A DNA stretch of 64,000 bases, taken from NCBI GenBank assembly GCA_947359465.1, contig OX375878.1:73524416-73588415 (forward strand), read 5' to 3'. This document shows, in pieces, positions 12,380-22,579 of the stretch. The notes below the pieces were generated by a model. That model made no database searches and was not told the DNA's origin. It saw nothing but the letters and a program-made list of their open reading frames with translations. Both the position numbers and the translations under genes were made by a program. Source of the DNA: Metellina segmentata. Lineage: Eukaryota; Arthropoda; Arachnida; Araneae; Tetragnathidae. Numbering within the stretch: position 1 is the stretch's first letter; each line of letters opens with the position of its first letter.

Positions 12380-12880
12380 GCTCTAATAGGTGTATAGTCT
12401 CCTACGTGCTACAGTTACACTAGCAACCCTTCTGGGAATACTATCAACAAGGATTTGATACACAGCTATGAGTATTTGTGTCCATTTCTGCTGCAAGAAT
12501 GTCGCCAGCTCAGTTGTAGATTTCGGACTTGGTTCCCTAGTCCGTGAGCGTCGCTCTAACTCGTCCCTCAAATGTTCTATGGGGTTTAGGTCGGGACTCT
12601 GAGCAGGCCAGGGAAGACGTCTTACATTCGTATCTTGATACCACTGCCTTACAGAGGCTACAACATGACATGGAGCGTTGTCGTCCTGAAAGTAACATTC
12701 GTTCACTCCATAAAATTGCCAGAGCGTAAGAAGAACCTATTTGTCCAAAATGTTCATGTAGGCGTCAGCGTTTAATTTACCAGGAACCACATGTAAAGGT
12801 CCCAGGCCATACCACGAAACACACCCGAAACAAGTAGTCGAATACAAGTGCAAATCCACTGGCTTCCGGTCAATTATTGT
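12380..12880 (-). pseudogene. Tc1-like transposase, C-terminal half
   Basis: Minus-strand remnant of a Tc1/mariner transposase. Two adjoining open pieces (12928-12737, real homology only below about 12880, and 12706-12383) give, in order, GCVSWYGLGPLHVV, then YFQDDNAPCHV with the second catalytic aspartate, then QSPDLNPIEHL with the glutamate. Counting by eye, 34 residues separate the aspartate and glutamate, as in DD34E Tc1 enzymes. The N-terminal half, with the helix-turn-helix and first aspartate, is gone. The break lies at the edge of the plus-strand Tc1 element at 12894, so insertion of that younger element may explain the truncation. Confidence 0.8.
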
Positions 12881-12893
12881 AGGGTATTGTATA

Positions 12894-14100
12894 CACTGAG
12901 CGGCCACTTTATTATGACCACCTGACATTTTTGAACAAATAACCTAATTCGTCACAATGTTTCCGCTAGAGGGCTAGAGTAGTATAAAAGAAGAAAGCTG
13001 AGTTCCTGTGAAAGTAGTATGGGTGAATTGTTTGTGAATATATGGGGGGAAAAACCTGATTTGATGAACTTTGAACGTGGAATGATAGTAGGAGCTCGAA
13101 AGCATGGAGCGATTACTAGCGACACCGCCGCGTTTGTGAAATGTTCACGAGCAGCTGTAGTGAAAGTGTATCAAGACTGAAATGTCAGGCAAAAAACTGT
13201 GTCTGAACGTGCAAATTGTGGTCGTCAACTAGTGGTGAATGATCGGGCGGAACGAAGAGGCTCCAGAATTGTAAAAGAGAACCGGACGGTAACAGTGCAG
13301 CAGATCTTAATCAAGGGTCGTCTCAAAGTATATCTGAGAGCATTGTTCGCCGTACCTTGCATCGTATGGGCTATGGAAGCCGAAGACCCATGCGAACACT
13401 GTTGCACTCTGCAACAAACAAGATAAAAATCATCTCATATTCGCTCAGGCACACAAGGATTGGGCAGTGGACAATTGGAAAAACTTAATGTAGGCCGATG
13501 AATCCCGTTTTAAGTTACACCATGGAAATGGATGTTAGAGTTTATCGGAAACAGCACGGAAGCATGGATTCTAAGTGTTTGTTACAACCCTTCAAGCTGG
13601 TGAAGGCAATGTGATGGTTAGGGGAATATTTTCGTGGCATGCTTTGAGCCCTTTATTTGGTGTGCATGGATGTCTTAATCAGACATCATACCTAAGCATC
13701 ATTGCTGACCAAGTGCATCATGTAATGCTGATCGTTTATCACAATGGCGATGGATACTTTTAACAGCATAATGCGTCCTGTCATAGGGCTGCTATTGTAC
13801 TGGATTGGTTTGAGGACATGAAGAAGAAGTCACTTCATTCAGGTGGCCCTCGCAATCCCCAGAATGCAATCATATTGAGCATTTGTGAGATGAAGTTGAA
13901 AGAGCCATCAGACGTCTAAATCCACAACCATCTAATCTCACACTATTGGAAAGCGCCATTCTTCCAACCATGGTCTCAGATTTCAAAAACGACTAATCAA
14001 CATCTCGTAGATTCCATGCCAAGAAGAACCAATGCTGCATTGAAGGTAAAAGGTAGCCAACGGATTGACGGGGTGGCTATAATAAAGTGGCCACTGAGTG
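12894..14100 (+). mobile_element. Tc1-like element with TIRs and TA duplication, decayed transposase
   Basis: Terminal inverted repeats of about 29 bp (CACTGAGCGGCCACTTTATT at the left; the same with a few mismatches, inverted, at the right) are flanked by TA on both sides. Inside, plus-strand frames give an N-terminal helix-turn-helix piece (MNFERGMIVGARKHGAI), then SERANCGRQLVV, DESRF with the first aspartate, HNASCHRA near the second, and finally a degraded PQNAIILSICEM in place of the PDLNPIEHLW region. Frames change several times and stops interrupt them, so it is not coding. Length is about 1.2 kb, usual for the group. Confidence 0.85.
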
Positions 14101-14106
14101 TATGTA

Positions 14107-14860
14107 CTAGGGGGTTCCGCCCCCTGCTCGTCCACACTCGACAACCCCCGGTGATTGCTATGCAATCCCATTTGGTTTGTTTCGCAAACCAACACTTCTT
14201 TTTCAAGCGTCTTTCCTGGCCATAACGTTATGAACGAACCAATTTTTAAAATAATTACACCATAAGAAAGAGTGTATTATAATCTTTCACGTGGTACTTT
14301 CAGATTTTAAAACTAATAGTATTAAGCTGTATATATGACAGTTTTAGTTTTGTAACGAAAACTACGGTCCAAAAGTTCCAAAATTTGTATGACCTACTGT
14401 AAATCGCATCGATTCATCAATCAATTTCAAAAATAAATCCACAATAAGAAAGAGTACATTCTAAGGTTTTCAGTGATGTTTTAACATTTAAAAACTAATA
14501 GTATTAAGCTATATGACAGTTTTGGCAAAGGAATTACTAAAATGTCCCGAATTTCAAAAAAATATTACCAAGAACAAATTGAAATTTCTAAAAAAACTCG
14601 GTGCAAAAAAAGTGCAAGAATTCACGTTTAGATGTACTCTAAAAAAACTCATGGCTGAAGACTCACAATTTGTACGTGTTTTGCTCACTCTCGTTAGAAA
14701 ATTCGCTTTTTTCGGCTTTGACACTTAATGCACCCTAAACTAATAGCCGCATCGGGAAAAAATCTTCTCCATCTTGTTCCCGATACAATTTGAACAAACT
14801 ATGTTAATTTCGTAATTTTCTGATCCGTACTTTCTAGGGAAACCCCCTATAGTACGGGAG
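14107..14860 (-). mobile_element. Helitron-like non-autonomous element, copy 1
   Basis: On the minus strand the 3' end is GGGGGCGGAACCCCC followed directly by TAG/T. That is a hairpin and a CTAG terminus with T next to it, as Helitrons have. The terminus lies 5 bp from the Tc1 element. Upstream in element sense are GNA-type hairpin words (TTGGTTTG...CAAACCAA and GGATTGC...GCAATCC), and two copies of an internal repeat with AATAGTATTAAGCT and AAGAAAGAGT. The region is shared with copies at 35395-36290 and 48989-50540. The 5' end is not defined. No protein coding is seen. Confidence 0.65.
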
Positions 14861-15420
14861 GCAGCTACATTTGGAGGGTGATACACCGGCTGATTTTCTC
14901 ACCAGTAATTGGTCTTGGATAATGGTTTAGGAAACGTAATTCAGCTGGTCCAGTTTGGGTGGGTGTAGGCAAAACGGGGGGAGGGGCGTTCGGAACATTA
15001 AAAAAAAAGTTGTTTTTTCAAAATATTTTTCACCGGCTGAAATATTGACACGATATAGTCATTTAGGTGTTAATAAAGTTCTAAATAAAGTAGAAAATAA
15101 TTTTCAGCTGGCTCGGTAATGGTGGAAAAACCTTCAGCCGAGTCTATGAAGTGGTTGCGCGCTAAATTATATTTGAGCCTGAACGTTTTTTCCACCACTA
15201 CCGAGCCAGCGGAATGTGATTTTTTTTAACCTTACCTTTCATACTAGTATAACATACTTGAGTTTTGTAAAATTGATTTTAATTGGGAAAACAATAACAA
15301 ACATCGGAAAAACATTCAAAATGTAATTTTTTTTGTTTTATTTCGTTACATCTCAAAAGCGGAAAATACGGTTTAGTATGACATATATGAATATTAATAA
15401 CATAAATAATTTGAAAGAAA
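14861..15420. other. intergenic-like intron with one 24-bp hairpin
   Basis: Mostly featureless. Arms 15107-15130 and 15187-15210 (GCTGGCTCGGTAATGGTGGA in the left arm) are inverted copies with one mismatch and a spacer of about 56 bp. Confidence 0.7.
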
Positions 15421-15429
15421 ACTTAAATT

Positions 15430-15600
15430 CAGTCAGTACCGGCTATATGGTCACCCTGTTATATAGTAACCCCGCTTATATGGTCAGTATTCTAAGGTCC
15501 CGTCAAACTTATTAGGGATACATGTTTTAAATCGCACAGCTTATATAGTCATTTTATTTTTCTGGTTATTGGTTATATGGTCGGTTTTTCATCCTTTCAA
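15430..15600 (+). repeat. CTTATATGGTC-type subterminal repeats
   Basis: Degenerate copies of GGTTATATGGTC / CCCGCTTATATGGTCA recur here and again at 16160-16205 in the same orientation, bracketing the pogo scrap. They may be subterminal repeats of the pogo-like element. I could not define its ends. Confidence 0.4.
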
Positions 15601-15614
15601 TAAGGTTAACGAGT

Positions 15615-15639
15615 TTTTTTTTTTTTTTTTTTTTTTTTT
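15615..15639. repeat. poly-T run
   Basis: About 25 consecutive T, directly before the pogo-like fragment. Confidence 0.9.
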
Positions 15640-15695
15640 GAAAAATAGTAATTGTAACATTTCTTGAGGCAGGGAGCAACAAAGGTAATGACCAG

Positions 15696-15841
15696 AAGAA
15701 AAAAGTCCTCGAAAGATACGAATCTACCAACATCTTCAACGTTGATGAATGTGGACTTTTTCATTGGATCTTGCCAGACAGAATTCTGCGTTTCAAAGGT
15801 GAAAAATGTGAAGTAGGGGAAAGAAAAGTAAGGAACGTTTA
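15696..15841 (+). pseudogene. pogo/Tigger-type transposase scrap
   Basis: A single plus-strand frame reads LERYESTNIFNVDECGLF, then LPDRILRFKGEKC, and stops at TAA. It carries the NADETGLFY...LPD+TL..KG hallmark of the first catalytic aspartate region of pogo/Tigger (CENP-B-like, DDE_1) transposases. The rest of the enzyme is absent. It abuts a Tc1 fragment in the opposite orientation at about 15845. Confidence 0.7.
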
Positions 15842-15842
15842 A

Positions 15843-16080
15843 CCGTGTAGTGCAGTAGGCGTTCGAGTGGAGCTTAGCATGAATCTTGTCCAAGGTCCCA
15901 GTCCACACCAGGAGAAACACCCCCAGACCATAATTCCACCTCCGCCTTACTTTTCTGTGGACACAATGCATTCTTGCAGGAGGCGTTCTCCAGGCAGACG
16001 CCAGACCCTGCCATCCGAACGGTAGAGAGTGAACCTAATTCATCGCTCCAGAGAACCCGTTTAGTATAGTTAATTCTCAA
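15843..16080 (-). pseudogene. Tc1-like transposase scrap
   Basis: The minus strand encodes KRVLWSDELGSLSTVRMAGS and later ELWSGGVSPGVDWDLGQ, the central part of a Tc1 transposase around the first catalytic aspartate (VLWSDES) and the WG.F...G.GPL block. Both ends are missing. It probably inserted into or recombined with the pogo-like element beside it. Confidence 0.65.
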
Positions 16081-16476
16081 ATGTTATTAAAAGTTTAATT
16101 ACTTGTTTATGAGCACAATATTCTGATAGGTGAATATAATCCTGCCATAATTAAATAGTGTAGTATTGTTCCGCATATGTGGTCACCCCGCTTATATGGT
16201 CTGATTTTTCTGGTTCGTTTTTTCACGTGTCTTTTACAGTTTCGCAGTCCATTGCATCAGAAATAATTAATTTTTGCAAGCTAAGCTAAATTCATCTTCC
16301 CACGCCGTGATCCATCTGTTCCCATCGATTTACTGTAAGATGTCCCATCAAATGATACCATGTAAGGCAATGAAATATGTCTGAGTATTGCTGATCAAGG
16401 AATATTTAATTTGTTGATACGCAACTTGTAACTTGTTGCGCCATCTCTTATAGCACTCGAACCATGACTGTGGTCT

Positions 16477-16482
16477 AATAAA
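16477..16482 (+). promoter_or_regulatory. LTR polyadenylation signal AATAAA
   Basis: AATAAA sits in the 5' LTR, about 80 bp from its right end, and is repeated in the 3' LTR. That is the usual place for the signal that ends the R region. Confidence 0.5.
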
Positions 16483-16984
16483 GACGTCTTTTCATTGCTC
16501 TCTATCCTGCTTGTGTTTTATGAGTTACTTAGTAGTGAGACTTGGAAGAAAGTCGCCACAAGTCGACAGGATTCAATTCCTGTCGCGAAACCCTACGGCC
16601 CGATGCTAATTTGAACTTTTTAAAAAGAATTAAGCACGATGAAAGTGACCAACAATGGCGGCAGCTTGTCTTTTCTGCCGTGGTTAAGGCGAAAGATAAA
16701 TTGTTTATTGTTTCTCTTTTCGATTGATGGAAGAGTGTGTGCATACCCAAAACAGCTGACGAAGTTAAAATTTTGCCTCGCTGCCGTGATGAACTAAATG
16801 AATAGTGAAAGAAAAAGCAAGGGAGAAAAAATGCTTCGTCTCCCTCCCTTCGGAAAGGTTACCGATATGGACGCAAAGGTCGCCGGCGGAAAGAGCAATC
16901 CAGGTTCTTGGAGTTCAAGCCCCTCAGCGGAACAACCTTACCTTGGAGACGACCGACCCCTGCCTTCCCACCAAGGGCTGGATT

Positions 16985-17205
16985 ACAGCAAAAAAGGAGT
17001 AGGAGATCATAACAGTACCAGGGCCCATCACCCGAACCAAGGAGACCACCAGGTGTGCCTCTTCTACCTTGGAGACCAAGACCATGGGTTCCTCGTCTAC
17101 CTAGCCAAACCCATGGAGTGCTACCGCCACCACGAGATAGACCCACAGCGGCTTGGTACAACTGTGCTCTGCAGGACCACATTGCCTGAGACTGCAGAAA
17201 GTGAT
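16985..17205 (+). pseudogene. gag remnant with zinc-knuckle trace
   Basis: One plus-strand frame gives a Pro/Arg-rich stretch (PEPRRPPGVPLLPWRPRP, then LPPPRDRPTAA) followed by WYNCALQDHIA*DCRK. The last piece is a CCHC zinc knuckle (CxxC....H....C) with the first Cys changed to Trp and one stop. This order, basic and proline-rich then CCHC, is what a gag carboxy terminus shows. The longer open frames in other phases over the same bases (16798-17340 plus, and 17329-16859 minus) have no motif and are probably shadows. Confidence 0.55.
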
Positions 17206-17515
17206 TTCGTGCAGCCCCCCCCCCTCTCCCCACCAGTATGCACTGTACCGGAAACGTATTTCTTGTCACCGAGATGTGTTTTCCAGATACTAGACAATAC
17301 TTACTGGGACTCATTGACACTGTCAGCAATGACCAAGTAGTCTTTTGTCATATCTTTAAAATATTGAGAAATGGGGGGTGAAAAGTTGCAGGTGATGCGT
17401 CAAACCAGTGGACTATTAGATGTAAGCAAAATCATAGAGGTAAGTGCCAAAATAGGAGAAATTAAGAAAATAAAAATATAGTTATAATGATGTTACAGAT
17501 AGTGAGAATTATGAT

Positions 17516-17794
17516 GTGATAGAAACGAGATATTTTTATAAGAATTGTGGTAAACATAATAGTAAAATTATTAAGTGTATTGATAATGTTTATGTGTCAG
17601 AGGGAAGTTCTGGAGATGTTGAGCTTCTACAACAATTACAGCAAGAGGAGATTACACCCCCCTTGACTGAAAATTTAAAAAGTCATTTCGCTATGCAGGA
17701 AAATTTACCTGGATTTGCAGAAATGGACCAAAAAACAGAACTGGCATCTCTGATAGTCTCCATCCGGCACATATTTATCAAAAAACAAATTTGA
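17516..17794 (+). pseudogene. gypsy pol scrap between protease and RT
   Basis: An open frame of 92 codons contains QKTELASLIVSIRHIF. This resembles the linker before the reverse transcriptase in Ty3/gypsy Pol, where an L..Q...L..LI..F..+F pattern is usual. It ends at a stop before any RT motif. Family assignment rests on this short match plus the LTR and gag context. Confidence 0.45.
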
Positions 17795-19528
17795 TATTGG
17801 ACGGATTACGATGGAACTTTGGCAGCATGAAGTCTGTGATGAATGTTAAACTATTTTGTTTGTATGAAATTGGATATTGAAGGAGAATTGTTTTACTCTT
17901 TCACATATATGTTTCATATTTTTCTATTAACAGCTTAAACATACAATTATTATCACGAAAAAACATTACTCTGATAAATTAATTGGAAGTAAGTAAAGAT
18001 ATATTCATCCGGATTCATGCACCAAGAGAAATTTATGAGATTTTGTTTAAAAGTTATTGTATTTTGTGTTTTTTTTCCTCGCAAGTATCCTGAGATGGAG
18101 CGATAGAAATAAAAGCGTGATCACGCAGGAGAATTGACTGTATTTTGTATTTGTAAGTTGAAAAGTGAATGAAGAATATAAGGATGAGTAAATTTGTTTA
18201 TTTTTAATTAATACTTGAAGGAAGTGAAATGTATATTATTAATAAATATACGCAGAGAGTCGTAGATAATATTCAGGGTTATTTACTATGCAGAAATAAT
18301 TAAACGGAATTTGTGAAATTGTACTTTGTTTATTATGAGGAAATATAACTAAAAAGAACTTGGAGAAATTTTTTGATGCATCCTAAATCCTGGATTATAG
18401 TAGTACTACTTACTTATGACTTGTATAGAATTAAATTACAGTGATGATCATTTTATGATTTACAAGAAATGTTATACTTTCATGTTGGGTTTTTGAACTT
18501 GTTCGCAACAGTAGCTAAATGAAGAGATTAGGGTAAGCCCCTGGTTCCCTGATATTCTGAAGGCCGTACTGGTCACACAAGTTAATGTATTATAGAAGTA
18601 TTTGGAATTATTATATGGTTTTTATTATACGATTATTATAATATGCTGTTTATAGTATTATTGGTTTTTGTTATTTTATTATCATTAGGTTAATTTTTCA
18701 GAACAGAATTCTCTGGACACTGGTTGTATTATTTTGTACAGTATTTGATTTGGTATGATTGTGAAATAGTATGAAGGAGCTCTCATTGATTAATTTTATT
18801 ATGATTACCATTTATTGTGTTTATTTTATTTTTATTGAGCTTTATTCTAAATGTTTATTGCGTTTATACTCTTTACCATGACTGAGATAAAGAGTCATTA
18901 ATGTTAAATGTGTATTTATTTTCACTATTTGTATGTTAGTTTGAATGTCACAACAGATGGATAGCAAGTGGGTAGATAGAAGTTTTGGGTTAAAGGGTTG
19001 CTAGTTTATTCCAAATTTTAGGTTTTCATTAACAGCTCCTTCCTAGATGTCCTACACCATATGGACGCATAAGATGTAGTCTTCTTGGGGAGGGGGATGT
19101 AACATTAAAAAATGATTCGTGAGAAAATTGCTTCGATGTTGGCTGTCGCCTCTAGTATTTTTTCACGTGTCTTTTACAGTTTCGCAGCCCATTGCATCAG
19201 AAATAATTAATTTTTGCAAGCTAAGCTAAATTCATCTTCCCACGCCGTGATCCATCTGTTCCCATCGATTTACTGTAAGATGTCCCATCAAATGATACTA
19301 TGTAAGGCAATGAAATCTGTCTGAGTATTGCTGATCAAGGAATATTGAATTTGTTAATACGCAACTTGTAACTTGTTGCGCCATCTCTTATAGCACTCGA
19401 ACCATGACTGTGGTCTAATAAAGACGTCTTTTTCATTGCTCTCTATCCTGCTTGTATTTTATGAGTAACTTAGTAGTGAGACTTGTAAGAAAGATGTCAC
19501 AAAGATGAAAGAAAGATGTCATGTGAAA

Positions 19529-19532
<4 letters not shown>

Positions 19533-19565
<33 letters not shown>
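19533..19565. repeat. (TA)n microsatellite
   Basis: About 16 TA units, some 30 bp right of the 3' LTR end. Confidence 0.9.
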
Positions 19566-19567
<2 letters not shown>

Positions 19568-20570
19568 TTTTGTTTTATGGTAACAAGGTAACAAAGTGAT
19601 ATAAAAACGAATAATCGATAGATGTTACACAAACATGTGAGACGAAAGTACTCTTGGGAAGTAAATATTAATAACTTTCTTAAGGAAATATTAATAACTC
19701 TCTGAAGGAAATATTAATTATGGCAGAATAACACTGCCTTACTCGTTACATTTTTAATATCCTATCGACATTTTTATAATACTTTAGACGGAAATCGTAT
19801 CTATACATATCCATCAATATAATACATCACACCCCAGTTGTATGATGAAGCTACGAAAGGTGACCTTAATTCGTTTATAAACTACAAAAGTTGATTTTGA
19901 TTCTGAGAGAAAGTATTGAAGGTCTTAAAACTTCGTTTCCTGTAAAAATGCCGTACGTTAATTCGTTAAATGACGAATCCACGGCAAGTGCTCTAACTCT
20001 CATAACTTTCGTACAATTAGCCTTTGAATTGTGGAACTCTTGTACAACAGGTATACGACAATTTCCAATTTCACCATCTTTAAACTTCCTAGTGGTTTCA
20101 ACGAGAGATCTCGTCCTTTAAGATCTGACCAATTTTGGTAATACCTCGTCATCAGGATAACACCAATTTCGTCATGATGACAAAAAAAAAGCTGGTCAGT
20201 TTTTCCAATGTTGAGGTATCCCATCTGATCAGTTTATTCCAATATCGAGGTATCCCATTCATCAACATTTTGTTTATTTTTCTAATGAACAAAAATTTTG
20301 CAAAAAAAAAATTAGCTCAAATTAAGTAAAGTGTCAAAATTTAAATTCTATAAAAATATATTCTGGAAATATTATGGTTTTTCCAGTTGTACTTATAAAA
20401 TAATTGAAATACTCAATTTAAGACCCAGTTTCTCTAAAATTTCCAAATTAAGGTAGATTTAAGTATAATTAATTAGTATGTTCATAAATGGTGCTGCAAT
20501 TTTTATGCAAAAAAATTCCACATTTCTCCTCTTGGACCTTAAGTTACACATATTCTACCTTGAATATTGG
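19566..20570. other. intron, no recognisable feature
   Basis: AT-rich. A short duplicated phrase near 20205-20255 (ATCGAGGTATCCCAT-like) is the only structure seen. Confidence 0.5.
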
Positions 20571-20577
20571 CTTATCA

Positions 20578-20760
20578 GATGGAGAATCTCAAACTAAAAG
20601 ACGATAAGACTGCGGTCATTATGTTTCTTTGCACAGATCCTACTTATTGCTCTACGGACAATCTATCCCTTTATCCTTACAGACCAAATACTTAGGAGTA
20701 ATCCTGGACTCTCATGCACGTATACAGTTTCCAGATGCTGTGAAGCAGGAATAGTTTAAA
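20578..20760 (+). pseudogene. non-LTR reverse transcriptase tail scrap
   Basis: Plus-strand frames give MENLKLKDDKTAVIMF and, after a frame change, TKYLGVILDSHARIQF. These correspond to the L.IN..KT..+.F and +YLGV.+D..L.+ blocks that follow the catalytic YxDD region in jockey-class reverse transcriptases. The catalytic core is absent. Confidence 0.6.
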
Positions 20761-20799
20761 ACACGGTCCTGAAATGCGAACTGTTAGTTGGGTATACTC

Positions 20800-21651
20800 A
20801 TAAAGTTTGTGTCCCCCTCTTGAGTGAAGTGACGTAGGCGATAGTGAGCGTGTCACGTGACCAATCAGTGGATATCACAGCTTCTGCAGTGGAGAAAGCG
20901 TTTTGTGTTCTTGAATTGAGCAAAACGGAATTTGTCACTGTTGTGCAATGACATTTTCGATCACTATTTGAATAGTAACCTCCAACCAAAAAAATTAATT
21001 TGCGATTGGCTTAAAAAATTTGAAATTACGGGCTGTTTGTGCTAAGTTTCAAAGCCAGGACGACCAAGTGTGTGTATGTGTGTGTTGGCATATGTCGTCA
21101 AAAACTTTATTCATCCAATTGGATAATAAAGACGAAAAACTTTATTCATCCAATTGGATAATAAAGACGAAAACCTTTATTCTCCAATTGGATGGTCCAC
21201 CACCATACTGGTCATGCGACATGTGAAATAACCTCTATTAACATCTTCTTTTCACCGATGGATTGGACAAAGCGCCTACAGCATCCCACTAACCCAATGG
21301 CCACCCAGATGTCCTGATTTAAAACACCATGTGACTTTTTTCTTTGGGGCTACATAAAGGATAACGTATTTAACCCTCTTTTTCCTGTTGATCAAGCGCA
21401 GTTGAAACAGCGTATCGCAACCACTATCACTGCACTTGCTTCAGATACCCTAACGCGCGTTTGAGTAGAAATGTGCTACCGGTTTGATGTGTGTAGTGTG
21501 ACTAAGAGCGCACACATAGAACATCTGTGACTGTCTCAAAAAACCTTTAAATATTCACCTACACTTCCGCGCTACAGGTAAAATAAAATATCTTACATCG
21601 TCACTGTTATATAGTGCGTTGAAATCGTATACTTACTTCTGAATCACCCTG
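20800..21651 (+). mobile_element. mariner-type (IS630/Tc1/mariner) element remnant
   Basis: Starting near 20869 the plus strand gives MDITASAVEKAFCVLELSKT-like sequence (first codon GTG), the N-terminal helix-turn-helix of a common arthropod mariner-type transposase. Later scraps read LDGPPPYWS (the DGAPPHW catalytic block), PCDFFLWGYIKD and a TRV...MCYRFDVC...AHIEHL end. Frames and stops break it many times. The right end is TCACCCTG followed by TA, matching a CAGGGTGATTCAGAAGTAAG-type terminal repeat. The left terminal repeat is not recognisable. Confidence 0.7.
21088..21196. repeat. ~35-bp tandem repeat inside the mariner remnant
   Basis: Three copies of ACTTTATTCATCCAATTGGA followed by TAATAAAGACGAAA; the third is shortened. 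Each unit contains the palindrome TCCAATTGGA. It interrupts the transposase remnant. Confidence 0.85.
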
Positions 21652-21659
21652 TATTTATT

Positions 21660-22398
21660 CGAATTTCGAATTTGAGCAATATTACAAACGTATTTTTCAG
21701 CAATCCGGGTATTATTTTATTGCAAGTGCAAACGATATGGGAATTACATTATTATATTTATTAGTAGTTAAGTGCAAACGATCCTAGAACTATTGTTCGA
21801 GATTTAAGAGAGTTTTCATAAATTTTTGGTTTTCCCCTAACATTGCAATAATTAGGAAAATTTAATGTAGCTCAAAACCTAATTATCGGAAAGAGTTGAA
21901 ATTTTGCATGACCAGAAGTTCTTCTGACCATACTAGAAGTTCTTCTGAATCGATTTCCATAAAAATGTAACAAGATTACAATTCATAATTTTTTCTGACA
22001 TTAATTTAATAATTTTTGTTGCTATACAAAAAACTATTTAAAAAAAATACTAGGTGCAATATTTTTGGTTGTTTAACAGTAACATGGTACAAAAATTTAG
22101 CGCTATAGAAATATTATGTAGGAAGATATTCATAAAAGTCTAAGAAATTGATTTAACAGTAGGAGCTCCAATCTTTCTGTCCTGATAACTTCAAAACGTC
22201 CTAAGCACATGAAATTTGGTATATGAAATTAAATTTTGATATAGATTAGAAATTGTGTGTCACAATAGGAGGATTCTATTGAAAATTATGAAGTTGGTTC
22301 TCAATTTAATATGAAGACGGTACCTTATTCAAATTTTATGAATTTGAATTAATAGAAGACGTTAGTTCCTGTCAAACGCCATCTTTGAATTTTCTCTA
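21660..22398. mobile_element. coding-free copy of an unnamed TIR transposon family (family A)
   Basis: Its left half matches 27890-28270 (GAAATTTTGCATG and AGTTCTTCTGAAT-type blocks) and its right half matches 29720-29915 (CATAAAAGTCTAAGAAA, TTAGGAGCTCCAAT), both in the same orientation. The coding segment found between those two blocks in the other copy is absent here. Its right end (GACGTTAGTTCC and TTTGAATTT) is the inverted complement of the left end of the other copy (27605-27720), so the family has terminal inverted repeats. The left end is cut by the mariner remnant. Confidence 0.65.
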
Positions 22399-22579
22399 CT
22401 GTTAAAATCCTCGAATGAAGAGAGGTGGTTCGGGGTTTTTTCCCGCGACTGTACATAGAGGTATAAAACACTTCAAAATCCCAATAGGAATAACATTGTG
22501 CATCGTTACGACTGCGTTTGAAATTCAGATCGTTTTACCAATATTGTTGGTGAATTTTTTTTTTCCAAAATTATTCTTA

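Larger units (their letters stand above)
16218..19501 (+). mobile_element. Ty3/gypsy-type LTR retrotransposon remnant
   Basis: Two direct repeats, 16218-16560 and 19158-19501, match over about 343 bp with roughly eleven differences counted by eye. The 3' LTR extends further left, to TGTAACA at 19098, directly after the purine tract GGGGAGGGGGA. Both LTRs end in CACA, giving TG...CA ends. The 5' LTR lacks its first ~60 bp. The internal 2.5 kb holds a gag scrap and a short pol scrap but no recognisable RT, RNase H or integrase, so the element is dead or was a deletion derivative. From about 17800 to 19097 I recognise nothing. Confidence 0.8.

Noticed and set aside
14513..14728. 71-codon frame (ELLKCPEFQKNITKNKLKFL)
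   Set aside because: It lies within the internal repeats of the non-coding Helitron-like family, and the other copies do not keep it open.
16859..17329. 156-codon minus-strand open frame, Gly/Arg-rich
   Set aside because: It is antisense to the Pro/Arg-rich gag relic, which explains its composition; no motif of its own.
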